From contig JAEZAS010000357.1 in NCBI GenBank assembly GCA_023430365.1, forward strand, positions 1 to 21,733: DNA of 21,733 bases, given 5' to 3'. Position numbers and translations under genes: made by a program. Below the pieces are notes generated by a model. That model made no database searches. It saw nothing but the letters and a program-made list of their open reading frames with translations, and was not told where the DNA came from. The stretch's first letter is position 1; the number at the start of each line of letters is the position of its first letter. Shown here in pieces: positions 7,266-15,868 of the stretch. The DNA comes from Planctomycetota bacterium (GTDB lineage Bacteria; Planctomycetota; Planctomycetia; Pirellulales; Pirellulaceae).

Positions 7266-7294
7266 AGGCACCCGCGGTTAGCGGGCGCCTTTCT
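7266..7294 (+). terminator. Rho-independent terminator after the repeat protein gene
   Basis: GGCACCCGC, loop GGTTA, GCGGGCGCC: a nine-position stem with one A-C mismatch, extended by A7266-T7290 and followed by TTTCT. It lies 50 bases after the stop and separates this gene from the large kinase. Confidence 0.75.
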
Positions 7295-7475
7295 GCGTTA
7301 TCTCCACCATGATGCGTCTCGCGATGAACAGTGCATGCAACGGCTGCAGCACGATTTGATGCTTTGCTACCCAAGACCAATCTCAAGCCTGCGTTGACTC
7401 ACCCCTCATTGCTGGGGAGACTGGTACCCTGCTACTTTCGCTTGCCAGGTCCTTCATATAGTCCACCAACTGCTC

Positions 7476-10400
7476 ATGTCTGATTTTCAGGAACGTACGC
7501 GAACGTTTCATCACACCGATTTGGAGCCGATATGCGACCGATTTGAAGCGCAGTGGGCTGCGGGCAATCGGGTGGCGATTGAAGAGGTGCTTGCCGAGGT
7601 CAGCGAGGTCGTCCGGCCGACGCTGCTAGAAGAACTGATTCAGATCGAGGTGTGGTGGAGGCGGCAGCAGCAGGAAACTCCGAGTTCGGCAGAGTATTTG
7701 TCTCGCTTTCCCGAGCAGACCGACATCGTTCAAAGCGTTTGGAAGAATCTGGATCAGGGACAGGCCTCCACCGTGGCGCCGGACGGCCAGACGGTGGAGT
7801 TCAAGCCGACGGTTTCGGGGCACTCCCAATCCCGCACGCAACCGCCTCGCTCGTTTGGCGATTATGAATTGCTCGAGGAGATCGCCCGGGGTGGGATGGG
7901 CGTTGTGTTCAAAGCCCGGCAGAAGTCGCTCAACCGACCGGTCGCACTGAAGATGATTCTCTCAGGACAGATTGCTTCCCAGAGCGAGGTCCTGCGATTC
8001 AATGCCGAAGCTTCTGCCGCCGCCAATCTCGAACACCCCGGCATCGTGCCGATTTTCGAAATTGGTCAGCAGGACGGAAAGCACTTCTTTTCGATGGCCT
8101 ACATCGAAGGAAAGAGTTTGGCCGACAAGATTGCCCTACGCCCTCTCTCGGCGCAGCAAGCCGCCCGCTACGCCCAGCAGATTGCCGAGGCGGTTCACTA
8201 CGCGCACTCCAAGGGAATCATCCATCGCGATCTCAAGCCGCGCAATGTGCTGATTGATCGGGATGACCAACCCAAGATCACCGATTTCGGCCTCGCGAAG
8301 CGGTTGGAAGGCGATAGTGACCTGACCGCCACGGGACAGGTGCTGGGGACGCCAAGCTATATGCCTCCCGAACAGGCGATGGGAACCTTGGATCGGGTGG
8401 GGCCCAGATCCGACATCTATTCGATCGGTGCGACGCTCTACTCCCTGCTGACGGGACGTCCGCCGTTCCAAGCCGCGTCGACGATGGAAACGCTGCGGCA
8501 GGTCATCGACACGGAACCCGTAGCTCCCCGATTGTTGAATCCAACGATACCTCGCGATCTGGAAACCATCTGCCTCAAGTGCCTGCGGAAGGATCCTCTG
8601 GATCGCTACACGTCGGCCAGCGCCCTGGCGGATGAGTTGCGGCGGTTTTTGAATGGCGAGCCGATTAAGGCTCGCCCGATTGGCATCGTGGAGAGGGCCT
8701 GGCGGTGGTGCAAACGCAAGCCCCTAGTCGCCGGCATGGCGGCCACCTTGCTCGTCATGTTGGTGTCGCTCGGTCTCGCCTGGCAATTCAGCCAGGCGGC
8801 TCGCGACGGCCGACGACTGGTCCAATGGAACGCGGCATTTGTCAGACAACTGGATACAGCCGTTTGGGATGCTCCCCATCTGACGGAGATGGAGGCAACC
8901 ATCCAGAAGATCAGCACGCTCGATCCGGTTGCAGCCGAGCCTCTTCGTGCTCGGCTATACAACACTTTCAAAGAGTATCTGGAAACTGAGATTCGCCGCC
9001 CGCGCTTGACCACCGAAGATCGACAGCGTCTGGAAGGGCAACTGACGCTGCTCGCGCCGCGTCTTCCTAATGAGACCGATATTCTGCGCGAGGCTCTCGA
9101 CGAGCGGTTTCGCGGTTGGCAACCCGTCCTAGAGCTCAGCACGCCATTCGACGACCTGGCGAATGCGTTTCCTGCAACGGAGGTGCGGATCGATGGATCG
9201 GTCCTGCGGCCGACACGGGCTCCGGTGAAGAAGACCGATTCTTTTGACCTGCCGACTGCCGCCGACCAGACCGTCGAAACGAAGTTTGCCGCTGGGCAGA
9301 ACATCCAGTTTCAGGTGGTTCTGGACCCCGCCTGGGAAGACTCGGAACAAGTGGGGCTGAAGCTGGGAGCGGCACAAGGTCGCGGATACCATTTTGTGCT
9401 TCGGACGCCGCAAATACCGCGGTCAGTTGGCGACGAGGCGGAGACAGCGGACAAGGTCAACAACTTCGCACAGGTTCGCAAGACGGGAGTGCCGCTGTCC
9501 GTCGAAATCCGTAAAAACGGCGGACTTCTGCAGAGCACTACGATCTCGGCGACGGACTTGCCCCATGGGCCGCTAAGGCTGCGCGCCGTTCGCGAGCGAG
9601 ACCGCCTGCGGTTTCAGATCAACGACCTGCCTCCGCTGGAATTTCAGGACCTTTTCCCCTTAAGCCTCGACTCGGCCGCCATGCTCGCCGTCGACTGGCC
9701 GCGAGTGACCGGCATTCAGGAACTTGCTGTTCACCGACTTCTCGATCCGCCGAGCCCGAGTCCCCTGGAACAAGCGGACTCGCTCTTCGACCAACAAAAG
9801 TATGACGAGGCGATGCGCATTTATCGCGAGCAGGCGCAGGTGCAACTCGAAGAGACGTTTCGTCTGGAGGCAAGGTTCAAACAGGCTCTTTGCCTGATGG
9901 AAAAGACGCAAACTGCGGAAGCCGCTCTGTTGTTCGAATCGCTGCTGTCTAGTGAGGGGAATCACTGGCCCTTGGTGGCGGGCTGCCAACTCTGGATAAT
10001 TCGCCTGCAAGAAGGCCAGCGTGAGGAGGCGGATTCTCTATATGGCATACTCTCATCACGATTCCGATTTGAGCAGTTGGCCATGCTCGTGCCGTACGAG
10101 GTTCGCCAACACATTCTCGATTCGTACCGGAGTCAGTTCAAATCGATCGACGACATTCTGCGTTATGACCCGAACCGGGTCCGGAAGATGGAGCAAGCAG
10201 CCGAGATCGACCGATTCCTGAGCAGCGACGGAGAAGGCAATCTCGATATTCAGAAAGAACTGGCGCGAGCGTACTGGTTTGTCGGCAACGACCTCTCCGC
10301 CTTGAAGGTGCACGCCCGGCTCGCACAGAAGTATCCGCAGGTCCCTTGGGTGATTCAACACTACTCGCGGGCGCTACGATGGACTGGTGAACCGCGGCGG

Positions 10401-11606
10401 GCATTGCAGGAAATTGACAAACTGCTCGATCGCTATACGGGTCAAGAGCTGACGTACTCTGCGCTGCTGCTCGAACGCGTCCTTGTCTATGCCGAGTTAG
10501 AGCAATGGGATCGTGTCGAGGCTGGAGTCGCGGAGGTTCTGCACGCTGAAAAGCGAGGCACCGATCTGCAAACCGTCACCGCCCATGTGGGGCTGATTCA
10601 AGGTTTTCTGCTAGCTCGCAAGGGAGACCAGCCAGCGGCTGAGGAGCAATGGCGCCGGACATTCCAAGAGGCCATGACTTCGTATCGGGATCCTCGATAT
10701 GTCGCGGCGCTAGGCGGGGTACGGCACTATGCTTTCAACCATGCGCTCATCTTGGGCTCGCTCGGCGGCGAGATCGGCAACGACGATGCCGAAGTTCTTC
10801 TGCAATGGGCGGTTCAAGGAACGGGAAATGTTTCCTACACCCAACTTCTACGATCCGTCATCAACTCGGAGAACATTGCGAACACGTTCCGTCAGATGTG
10901 GCGGACGCCTCGCGGCCGCCAATTCGCCGAAGATATCGCGTTTGACCGAATGAACCTGCGCGAGCGGGTGCGAGCCGTTCCCTTGCTGGCGGTGGCCACC
11001 TACATCTCCCAGCATGCGTTTGAGGGAGAACCTGGGCCTCAGCAGGATGAAGCCGTGTGGGCTCTTCTCGACGATCTATGGGCGAACTTGATTGAGCAGG
11101 GAACGCTGTCGTCGGGTCAGCTGATGCAGTTGGCGCTGACCTGGAAAGGGACTACCAATTTGCTGGGGTGGAGTGGCGTCGCTCCCCGGCTTCCACCCAG
11201 CCTGCGCGGCGGCACCGCTTATGTGTTCGCGCACCGGTTCTTGCGATTGGGCGATGTGCCGCAGTCGCGGAAATTTTTGCAATTGACGGTCGACACAGCC
11301 GAGGCTGCCGCCAACCTGCGTCAGTTGGCGCAGGAAGACCTGGATCTTCTGGCGGCTGAGAACGGTCGACTCCTTGTCTCCAATGCAGCGCCCGCTCCCG
11401 TGAAGCTGCTGATCCACCAACGGGACGAAGAGGTAAGGCAGATCGAAATCATGAAAGAAGAAACCCTGGATCTGCCCGCCGGGACCTATCAAGTATCGCT
11501 TGCGGAGGCCCACGAAGGTCTCTCGATCGACCGAAACGAAGTCACTCTGTCGATAGCCGGCCGACGCCATGTGCAAGTACTGAAACAACCGAGAAGTGAC
11601 GAATAA
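7476..11606 (+). CDS. Large membrane Ser/Thr protein kinase with TPR-like extracytoplasmic part
   Basis: A 1376-residue Hanks-type kinase. Residues 1-90 form the helical N-terminal region common in planctomycete kinases (RPTLLEELIQIE, EYLSRFPEQ). The kinase domain spans about 130-395: glycine loop RGGMGVV (138-144), Lys159 in VALK, catalytic HRDLKPRN (250-257, Asp252), DFGLAK (270-275) and GTPSYMPPEQ (291-300). All key residues are present, so it should be active. One membrane helix (about 416-438) leads to a C-terminal part of about 940 residues. This contains a beta-rich section (about 590-750), TPR-like helical pairs starting near 764 (DSLFDQQKYDEAMRIYREQAQ), and a PEGA-like end (about 1305-1370; LPAGTYQVSLAEA). 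The outer part probably senses or binds partners. The ribosome site before the ATG is weak. The 259 bases upstream hold a terminator and one ACTCACCCC copy. Confidence 0.93.
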   Translation: MSDFQERTRTFHHTDLEPICDRFEAQWAAGNRVAIEEVLAEVSEVVRPTLLEELIQIEVWWRRQQQETPSSAEYLSRFPEQTDIVQSVWKNLDQGQASTVAPDGQTVEFKPTVSGHSQSRTQPPRSFGDYELLEEIARGGMGVVFKARQKSLNRPVALKMILSGQIASQSEVLRFNAEASAAANLEHPGIVPIFEIGQQDGKHFFSMAYIEGKSLADKIALRPLSAQQAARYAQQIAEAVHYAHSKGIIHRDLKPRNVLIDRDDQPKITDFGLAKRLEGDSDLTATGQVLGTPSYMPPEQAMGTLDRVGPRSDIYSIGATLYSLLTGRPPFQAASTMETLRQVIDTEPVAPRLLNPTIPRDLETICLKCLRKDPLDRYTSASALADELRRFLNGEPIKARPIGIVERAWRWCKRKPLVAGMAATLLVMLVSLGLAWQFSQAARDGRRLVQWNAAFVRQLDTAVWDAPHLTEMEATIQKISTLDPVAAEPLRARLYNTFKEYLETEIRRPRLTTEDRQRLEGQLTLLAPRLPNETDILREALDERFRGWQPVLELSTPFDDLANAFPATEVRIDGSVLRPTRAPVKKTDSFDLPTAADQTVETKFAAGQNIQFQVVLDPAWEDSEQVGLKLGAAQGRGYHFVLRTPQIPRSVGDEAETADKVNNFAQVRKTGVPLSVEIRKNGGLLQSTTISATDLPHGPLRLRAVRERDRLRFQINDLPPLEFQDLFPLSLDSAAMLAVDWPRVTGIQELAVHRLLDPPSPSPLEQADSLFDQQKYDEAMRIYREQAQVQLEETFRLEARFKQALCLMEKTQTAEAALLFESLLSSEGNHWPLVAGCQLWIIRLQEGQREEADSLYGILSSRFRFEQLAMLVPYEVRQHILDSYRSQFKSIDDILRYDPNRVRKMEQAAEIDRFLSSDGEGNLDIQKELARAYWFVGNDLSALKVHARLAQKYPQVPWVIQHYSRALRWTGEPRRALQEIDKLLDRYTGQELTYSALLLERVLVYAELEQWDRVEAGVAEVLHAEKRGTDLQTVTAHVGLIQGFLLARKGDQPAAEEQWRRTFQEAMTSYRDPRYVAALGGVRHYAFNHALILGSLGGEIGNDDAEVLLQWAVQGTGNVSYTQLLRSVINSENIANTFRQMWRTPRGRQFAEDIAFDRMNLRERVRAVPLLAVATYISQHAFEGEPGPQQDEAVWALLDDLWANLIEQGTLSSGQLMQLALTWKGTTNLLGWSGVAPRLPPSLRGGTAYVFAHRFLRLGDVPQSRKFLQLTVDTAEAAANLRQLAQEDLDLLAAENGRLLVSNAAPAPVKLLIHQRDEEVRQIEIMKEETLDLPAGTYQVSLAEAHEGLSIDRNEVTLSIAGRRHVQVLKQPRSDE

Positions 11607-11808
11607 CTGCCAGGCGACAATCGCCCAGTCCATCTTTGGGTCTATTCTCGCCCCGGAACCTGATGGCGTAACTCGTCGCCGCACTTCTGCACATGGACAA
11701 CGGACGAGGTTGAGTGTCAGATCCTCAACCGGTATAGATCCACCGAACGCGGCGCACGAGGCCCAGCACACAGCAGCGGCTCCAACGCAACTCTCTTAGC
11801 CGCGAGTT
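11607..11808. other. Gap after the kinase gene
   Basis: No gene and no good terminator. A small GGCGA-CAA-TCGCC hairpin lies at 11613-11625, close behind the stop, without a T-run. The rest has no recognisable coding content and leads into the WD40 remnant. Confidence 0.3.
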
Positions 11809-12348
11809 TTGTGGTTGGTAAGCTGGTTTTCAGCCGAGCGCCCCGCCAGAATTCTTTTCGGCTACGAGCTTATAATAGTTGTTACGGCTAGCGATGACGG
11901 CACCGCGCGCGTTTGGGATATATTGACGGGCACCCAGTTGGGGCCGCCGATGTTGTTATGGCCTGAAGGCGAGCAAGAGGCGTTTGTTGCGTATGCGAAG
12001 TTCGACTCAGGATCCAATCGGATCATTACGCTTATGAGTTCAGAGAACCATCTGCCGAAAACATTCGACAGGGTCGACGTTACTCCGCCGAAGTCGATTG
12101 CATCATTGGTGTTTGCGATTTGGACTGGGCTGCAAATTGGTGAGGATGGGAGCGAGATCCTGCTGGATGAGCATGAAGTGAGCGAACGGTGGTCGGAGCT
12201 TTCGGCCACTAACGCTCAATGGCTGAACGAACTCAGCGTAGGCAGCGGGAGTCAGCTACGGCGAGGGCCTCCAAGTACCGATCGAGAAAACTCGGTTCAC
12301 GACGCAGGCAGAATCAATCAGTTGCAAACATCGAGCGACGGACCTTGA
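11809..12348 (+). pseudogene. Remnant of a WD40-repeat Ser/Thr kinase (C-terminal end only)
   Basis: The frame is open for 179 codons, but homology begins only near residue 24. VVTASDDGTARVWDILTGTQLGPPM is a textbook WD40 blade as found in planctomycete WD40-kinases. After a degenerate stretch, residues about 88-130 (DVTPPKSIASLVFAIWTGLQIGEDGSEILLDEHEVSERWSEL) match the usual tail of those proteins, which reads roughly LVLWTEVLTGLRLDEEG...LD..TW..R...L. The kinase domain, the membrane helix and all earlier blades are missing, and the first 23 residues look unrelated. This is therefore a broken gene end, not a working protein. It is not a piece of the kinase at 7476, which has TPR-like repeats rather than WD40. 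It directly precedes the truncated Thg1-like gene. Confidence 0.7.
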
Positions 12349-12400
12349 ACGGTTTGTCCGCATCTGATCAGGCCTAACCATCGGCCCCCCTAGGAAACTC

Positions 12401-12880
12401 GTGTCGATCTTGGCTGGAGAAGCGAGTGCCAGGTTTGCCCTTGGACTCCAGGCACAAGCCGCTTTCGATTGCCGTATCTCGGAGCTGCCTAGCCTTGAAC
12501 TGGTAGTCGACTACTTCCGCTGGCGGAGCGAGGACGCTCACCGCAATGCTCTCAATGCTCACTGCTACTGGCGCCTGCGGCGGTCAGGACAGACGGTGAG
12601 GGAGGCCACTGATGCCTTGGATGGACTGTCGGTGGCCAAAAAGAACGATTTACTTTTCAAAAATGGAATCAACTTCAATGCTTTGCCGGCATGGCAACGT
12701 CGTGGAGTCGGTCTGATTTGGGAAGAGTATGAACGGTCCGCCGAAAACCCTAGAACCGGAGATCCGGTGACAGCGCTGCGGAGGCGGATTTGCCGAGTGC
12801 TTGAATTGCCGATGAAAGACGCCTACTCCGATTCCCTACTTCGAACGATACAGTCAACATTGCTGGGACAAGGTGCTTGA
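12401..12880 (+). pseudogene. Thg1-like 3'-5' RNA polymerase (tRNA-His guanylyltransferase family), C-terminal half only
   Basis: The 159 residues match the C-terminal part of bacterial Thg1-like proteins: LAGEASARF, AAFDCRISELP (20-30), YFRWRSEDAHRNALNAHCYW (38-57; the counterpart of the HINNLYN motif), a SVAKKNDLLFKNGINFN segment, then LPAWQRRGVGLIWEEYE. Full proteins are about 250 residues. The missing N-terminal part holds the GRGF motif and the metal-binding aspartates that catalyse 3'-5' nucleotide addition. Homology starts at about RKLVS (12392), slightly upstream of the GTG used here; the frame closes at a TGA at 12365. I found no trace of the N-terminal half in any frame upstream. 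The remaining frame has no stops or shifts, and the next gene begins three bases after its TGA. It is thus a recent truncation or a domain kept for another role; catalysis as a polymerase is very unlikely. Confidence 0.82.
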
Positions 12881-12883
12881 ACC

Positions 12884-13834
12884 GTGACGGATCGCGTCCA
12901 TCAAAACCCGAACTTGATTTTCTCGCCTGGCACGCAAGTCGTGACCTTGCGGAATGTCATGGCGGAGGGAGGTCGTATTCTGCACCCGCGTGGTTCCGTG
13001 GGCGTGATCGTGCGATCGCCTGCAGACCTCAGCCATTCTTATCGGGTTCGCTTTCTCGACGGGATTGAGGAATCGCTGGGCCGTGAAGACGTGATGCTCC
13101 TTGCGCAGTACAAGGAGGGCAATATCGGTGACTGGCAGGTTTCAGCCGGCCGCAGTGACTTGTTCGCCCGGGTCATTTACCGGTGCGTTATCGGCTCCCG
13201 AGCCTATGGCCTGGAAAACGACGACTCAGACACTGATTATCGAGGCATTTATCTTCCGCCAGCTGATCTTCATTGGTCGCTGTACGGCATTCCGGACCAA
13301 ATTGAGCGAGACGAAACGCAGGAACAGTACTGGGAGCTGCAACGGTTCTTGGTGCTGGCATTGAAAGCGAACCCCAACGTTCTTGAATGCCTCTACAGCC
13401 CACTGGTGGAAAGCATCACGCCGCTGGGCGAAGAACTTCTCTCCATTCGCTCGTCGTTTCTCTCGCGGATGGTTTTTCAGACGTACAACGGCTACGTAAC
13501 CTCTCAGTTTAAGAAGATGCAGGCCGATATCCGCAATCAGGGACAAGTGAAGTGGAAGCACGTGATGCACTTGATCCGGCTGCTGATTTCAGGAATCGTC
13601 GTGCTGCGGCACGGAATTGTACAGGTGCGGATGGACGAGCACCGCGAGCAACTGCTGGCCGTGCGGAGGGGCGAAGTGGCATGGAGTGAAACCGAGAAGT
13701 GGCGACTGAGTTTGCACCGTGAGTTTGACCAGGCAGTACAGGAAACGCTGCTGCCTGAGCGGCCGGACTATGAGCGGGCGAATTCCCTACTGATTAAAGC
13801 GAGACGAGCAGCGCTCAACGAGGAACTCCCGTGA
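12884..13834 (+). CDS. RlaP-type nucleotidyltransferase with N-terminal SH3-like domain
   Basis: A 316-residue protein starting at GTG, three bases after the Thg1-like stop, with AAGG upstream inside that gene. Residues about 14-73 (SPGTQVVTLRNV, GSVGVIVRSP, YRVRFLDGIEESLGREDV) look like a small SH3/KOW-like beta-barrel, possibly RNA-binding (inference). The DNA-polymerase-beta-type nucleotidyltransferase follows: GSRAYGLENDDSDTDYRG (104-121), with Asp116 and Asp118 as the metal-binding pair, then ELQRFLVLALKANPNVLECLYSP (151-173), the family hallmark, and a helical C-terminus. It fits the COG3541/PF10127 (RlaP, RNA-repair-associated) family, predicted to add nucleotides to damaged RNA ends. 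It overlaps the next gene by four bases (GTGA), so the two are surely translated together. Catalytic residues look intact. Confidence 0.88.
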   Translation: MTDRVHQNPNLIFSPGTQVVTLRNVMAEGGRILHPRGSVGVIVRSPADLSHSYRVRFLDGIEESLGREDVMLLAQYKEGNIGDWQVSAGRSDLFARVIYRCVIGSRAYGLENDDSDTDYRGIYLPPADLHWSLYGIPDQIERDETQEQYWELQRFLVLALKANPNVLECLYSPLVESITPLGEELLSIRSSFLSRMVFQTYNGYVTSQFKKMQADIRNQGQVKWKHVMHLIRLLISGIVVLRHGIVQVRMDEHREQLLAVRRGEVAWSETEKWRLSLHREFDQAVQETLLPERPDYERANSLLIKARRAALNEELP

Positions 13835-14583
13835 AGTTTGATCCCCGAATTCATGACCAGGTCGCTGCCCATCCGCACCCGCTGCTGTTCGCCACGATCA
13901 GCGGCGCCCACCTCTACGGCTTTCCGTCGCCGGACTCGGACTACGACCTGCGAGGCGTTCATTTGCTGCCGCTGACCGAAGTGGTCGGCTTAAATCCCGG
14001 AAACGAGACTATCGAGAAATCAGGAATACACGACGGACTGGAAATCGATCTGGTCACACACGACGCCAAGAAGTTTTTCGGGCTGATGCTGAAGAAGAAC
14101 GGCTACGTGCTTGAGCAACTGCTGTCGCCACTGGTGGTTCATACGACGCCGGAACACGAAGAACTAAAGGCTCTGGCGGCCGGCTGCATAACGAAGTACC
14201 ACGCACATCACTATCTGGGGTTCGCTGCGACTCAGTGGAAGCTGTTCCAGAAAGACGATCCGCCACGCGTAAAGCCGCTGCTTTACGTGTACCGCGTTCT
14301 CCTGACGGGCATCCATCTGATGCGAACGGGTGAAGTCGAGGCAAATCTGATTCTGCTCAACGAATCGGCGAAGCTTGCTTACATTCCTGACCTTGTCGCT
14401 CGGAAGTTGAGCGGGCCTGAGAAAGGACGACTCGAACATTCAGATCTCGCATTCCATGAACGAGAGTATCAGCGATTGACCGAAGAGCTTGAGTGGGCAT
14501 TTGAGAAAAGCACCCTGCCGGAAGTACCGCGTGCGCAGGCCGCCATGAATGACCTGCTCGTCCGGTTGAGACTGCCAAAGTGA
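13831..14583 (+). CDS. Second RlaP-type nucleotidyltransferase
   Basis: A 250-residue protein starting at GTG in a GTGA overlap with the preceding gene. The nucleotidyltransferase motif is SGAHLYGFPSPDSDYDLRG (24-42) with Asp37 and Asp39, and the third carboxylate is probably Asp73 in LEIDLVTHDAKKF. KKNGYVLEQLLSPLVV (88-103) corresponds to the LKANPNVLECLYSPLV segment of its neighbour. A helical C-terminal domain follows, with HHYLGFAATQWKLF and KPLLYVYRVLLTGIHLM. It lacks the SH3-like domain of the first enzyme. The two are paralogous but well diverged, suggesting different RNA ends or different nucleotides (inference). By family knowledge it belongs to the same predicted RNA-repair group (RlaP, PF10127). 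Confidence 0.88.
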   Translation: MKFDPRIHDQVAAHPHPLLFATISGAHLYGFPSPDSDYDLRGVHLLPLTEVVGLNPGNETIEKSGIHDGLEIDLVTHDAKKFFGLMLKKNGYVLEQLLSPLVVHTTPEHEELKALAAGCITKYHAHHYLGFAATQWKLFQKDDPPRVKPLLYVYRVLLTGIHLMRTGEVEANLILLNESAKLAYIPDLVARKLSGPEKGRLEHSDLAFHEREYQRLTEELEWAFEKSTLPEVPRAQAAMNDLLVRLRLPK

Positions 14584-14848
14584 TACAGCAGCGAACTCGA
14601 TTCGATTGGCACATTCATGCGGTACCTACGCCTCCTGGCCGACGGACGCTTTCTGGACGCACAACAATGATGATGAGAATGACCGTTTGTTTCTGGTTTC
14701 CTTTGGTGGAAAGACGCGAGCCGGCTTTGATCTTGTCGGTACAAAAGCGCCACTCAACGGTTGACAGCTGGCGGCGATCCATCACCACCCGCGCCGCATA
14801 CCCGCTCCTGACACTCCAGGCAATACGCGAGTCCGGCCGCGACGAACG
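14584..14848. other. Convergent gap between RlaP and bestrophin genes
   Basis: The plus-strand cassette and the minus-strand bestrophin gene end facing this gap. One plus frame (14621-14764) reads like a protein tail: GTYASWPTDAFWTHNND, then LFLVSFGGKTRAGFDLVG, ending at TGA 14762-14764. It has no start and no family I recognise, so it may be a gene remnant or chance. No strong terminator is visible. Confidence 0.35.
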
Positions 14849-15805
14849 TTAGGACGTCCGCCGACCGTTTGCGCCGGCTAGGTAGACCTCTTCCAACCGA
14901 GTGGGCGACTGATAGTCGTCGCCTCGCTCGACAGAGTAAAATGTCGGCGGATTCTCAATCGCCAGCACGTTCCGCTGTATCGTCGAACCGATCGTTTCGA
15001 GCGGCAGATGGCTGAGGCGGTTGGTCCAGAAGGGATTCTCGAGCTCGATGCCGATCTGATCGAGGGAGAGCAGCGGGTAAGCCACGAGCATGGTCAAGAA
15101 CGGAGTAATCACGCCCGTCCGATCGACGATCGCCAGCGGCAAGGCGAGCAGATAGATCAGCAGGAAGCGACGGATCTTGATCGACACCACCTTGGCCAGC
15201 GGCGTACGCAGGATTCGCTCGCAGGCACCGATATGGTCGATCAGCTGCGACCGCTGGTCCTCAGCACGCATGAACACGAAGCCGTCCATCTCGTCGCGAT
15301 CACGAGCTTGAGTCAGCAGCCGACCGATCTGCACCGAGGCCAACAGCGGCGGATGGTCGGCTTGCTCGAGCTGACGGATGTCCTTCGGCTCGAGTAAATC
15401 GGAAAGATCGGACAAGTCTCGTTCATCGCGCAGGCAGTGGCGCGCCAGGTGCGGGAAGGCAGCCGTCCAGCGCAGAAAGGTATTCCGCCACGCCGGATCG
15501 CGCGGACCATAGCAGACGCCGATCACACCCAGGTTGCGCGACTGGTTTACAATCCCACCCCACAGCTTGCGCCCTTCGTACCAGCGGTCGTAACCGGAGT
15601 TGGTTCGAATCACGAGCAGCAGCGCGAGCACCACGCCGATGATCTCATACGGCGCGACCCCTAGATGCGTCTGCACACCCGACAGCGCGGACACTCCCCA
15701 GACGATTGCCCCCCAGAGGCCGAACACGAGAACTCGCCGTTGCACGAAGGGAGTTACCGAACCGTTGAGGGCCAGCACTTCCCTCCAGAAGTCTCGACGT
15801 TCCAT
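14849..15805 (-). CDS. Bestrophin-like anion channel family protein
   Basis: A bestrophin/UPF0187 family membrane protein, 318 residues from the ATG at 15805 (MERRDFWREV). That start has AAGGGA just upstream; the frame also opens from a GTG at 15868, but that has no good ribosome site. Bestrophins are pentameric anion channels. Visible marks are a first membrane helix (VLVFGLWGAIVWGVSAL), the helix with GVVLALLLVIRTNSGYDRWYEGRKLWGG (the family hallmark RTN..Y.RW.E.R..WG), the CERILRTPLA segment, two further helices (RFLLIYLLALPLAIV and LTMLVAYPLLSLDQIGIELENPF), and a soluble tail. Length fits bacterial members. It lies 63 bases behind the universal stress protein on the same strand and is probably co-transcribed with it from the sigma-54 element at 16862-16876. 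Confidence 0.9.
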   Translation of the reverse strand: MERRDFWREVLALNGSVTPFVQRRVLVFGLWGAIVWGVSALSGVQTHLGVAPYEIIGVVLALLLVIRTNSGYDRWYEGRKLWGGIVNQSRNLGVIGVCYGPRDPAWRNTFLRWTAAFPHLARHCLRDERDLSDLSDLLEPKDIRQLEQADHPPLLASVQIGRLLTQARDRDEMDGFVFMRAEDQRSQLIDHIGACERILRTPLAKVVSIKIRRFLLIYLLALPLAIVDRTGVITPFLTMLVAYPLLSLDQIGIELENPFWTNRLSHLPLETIGSTIQRNVLAIENPPTFYSVERGDDYQSPTRLEEVYLAGANGRRTS

Positions 15806-15868
15806 ATCCCTTACCGTCCTTTGCTGCGTTTGCGATTCGATGATCGATTTGTTCGTTGCTCGTCGCAC

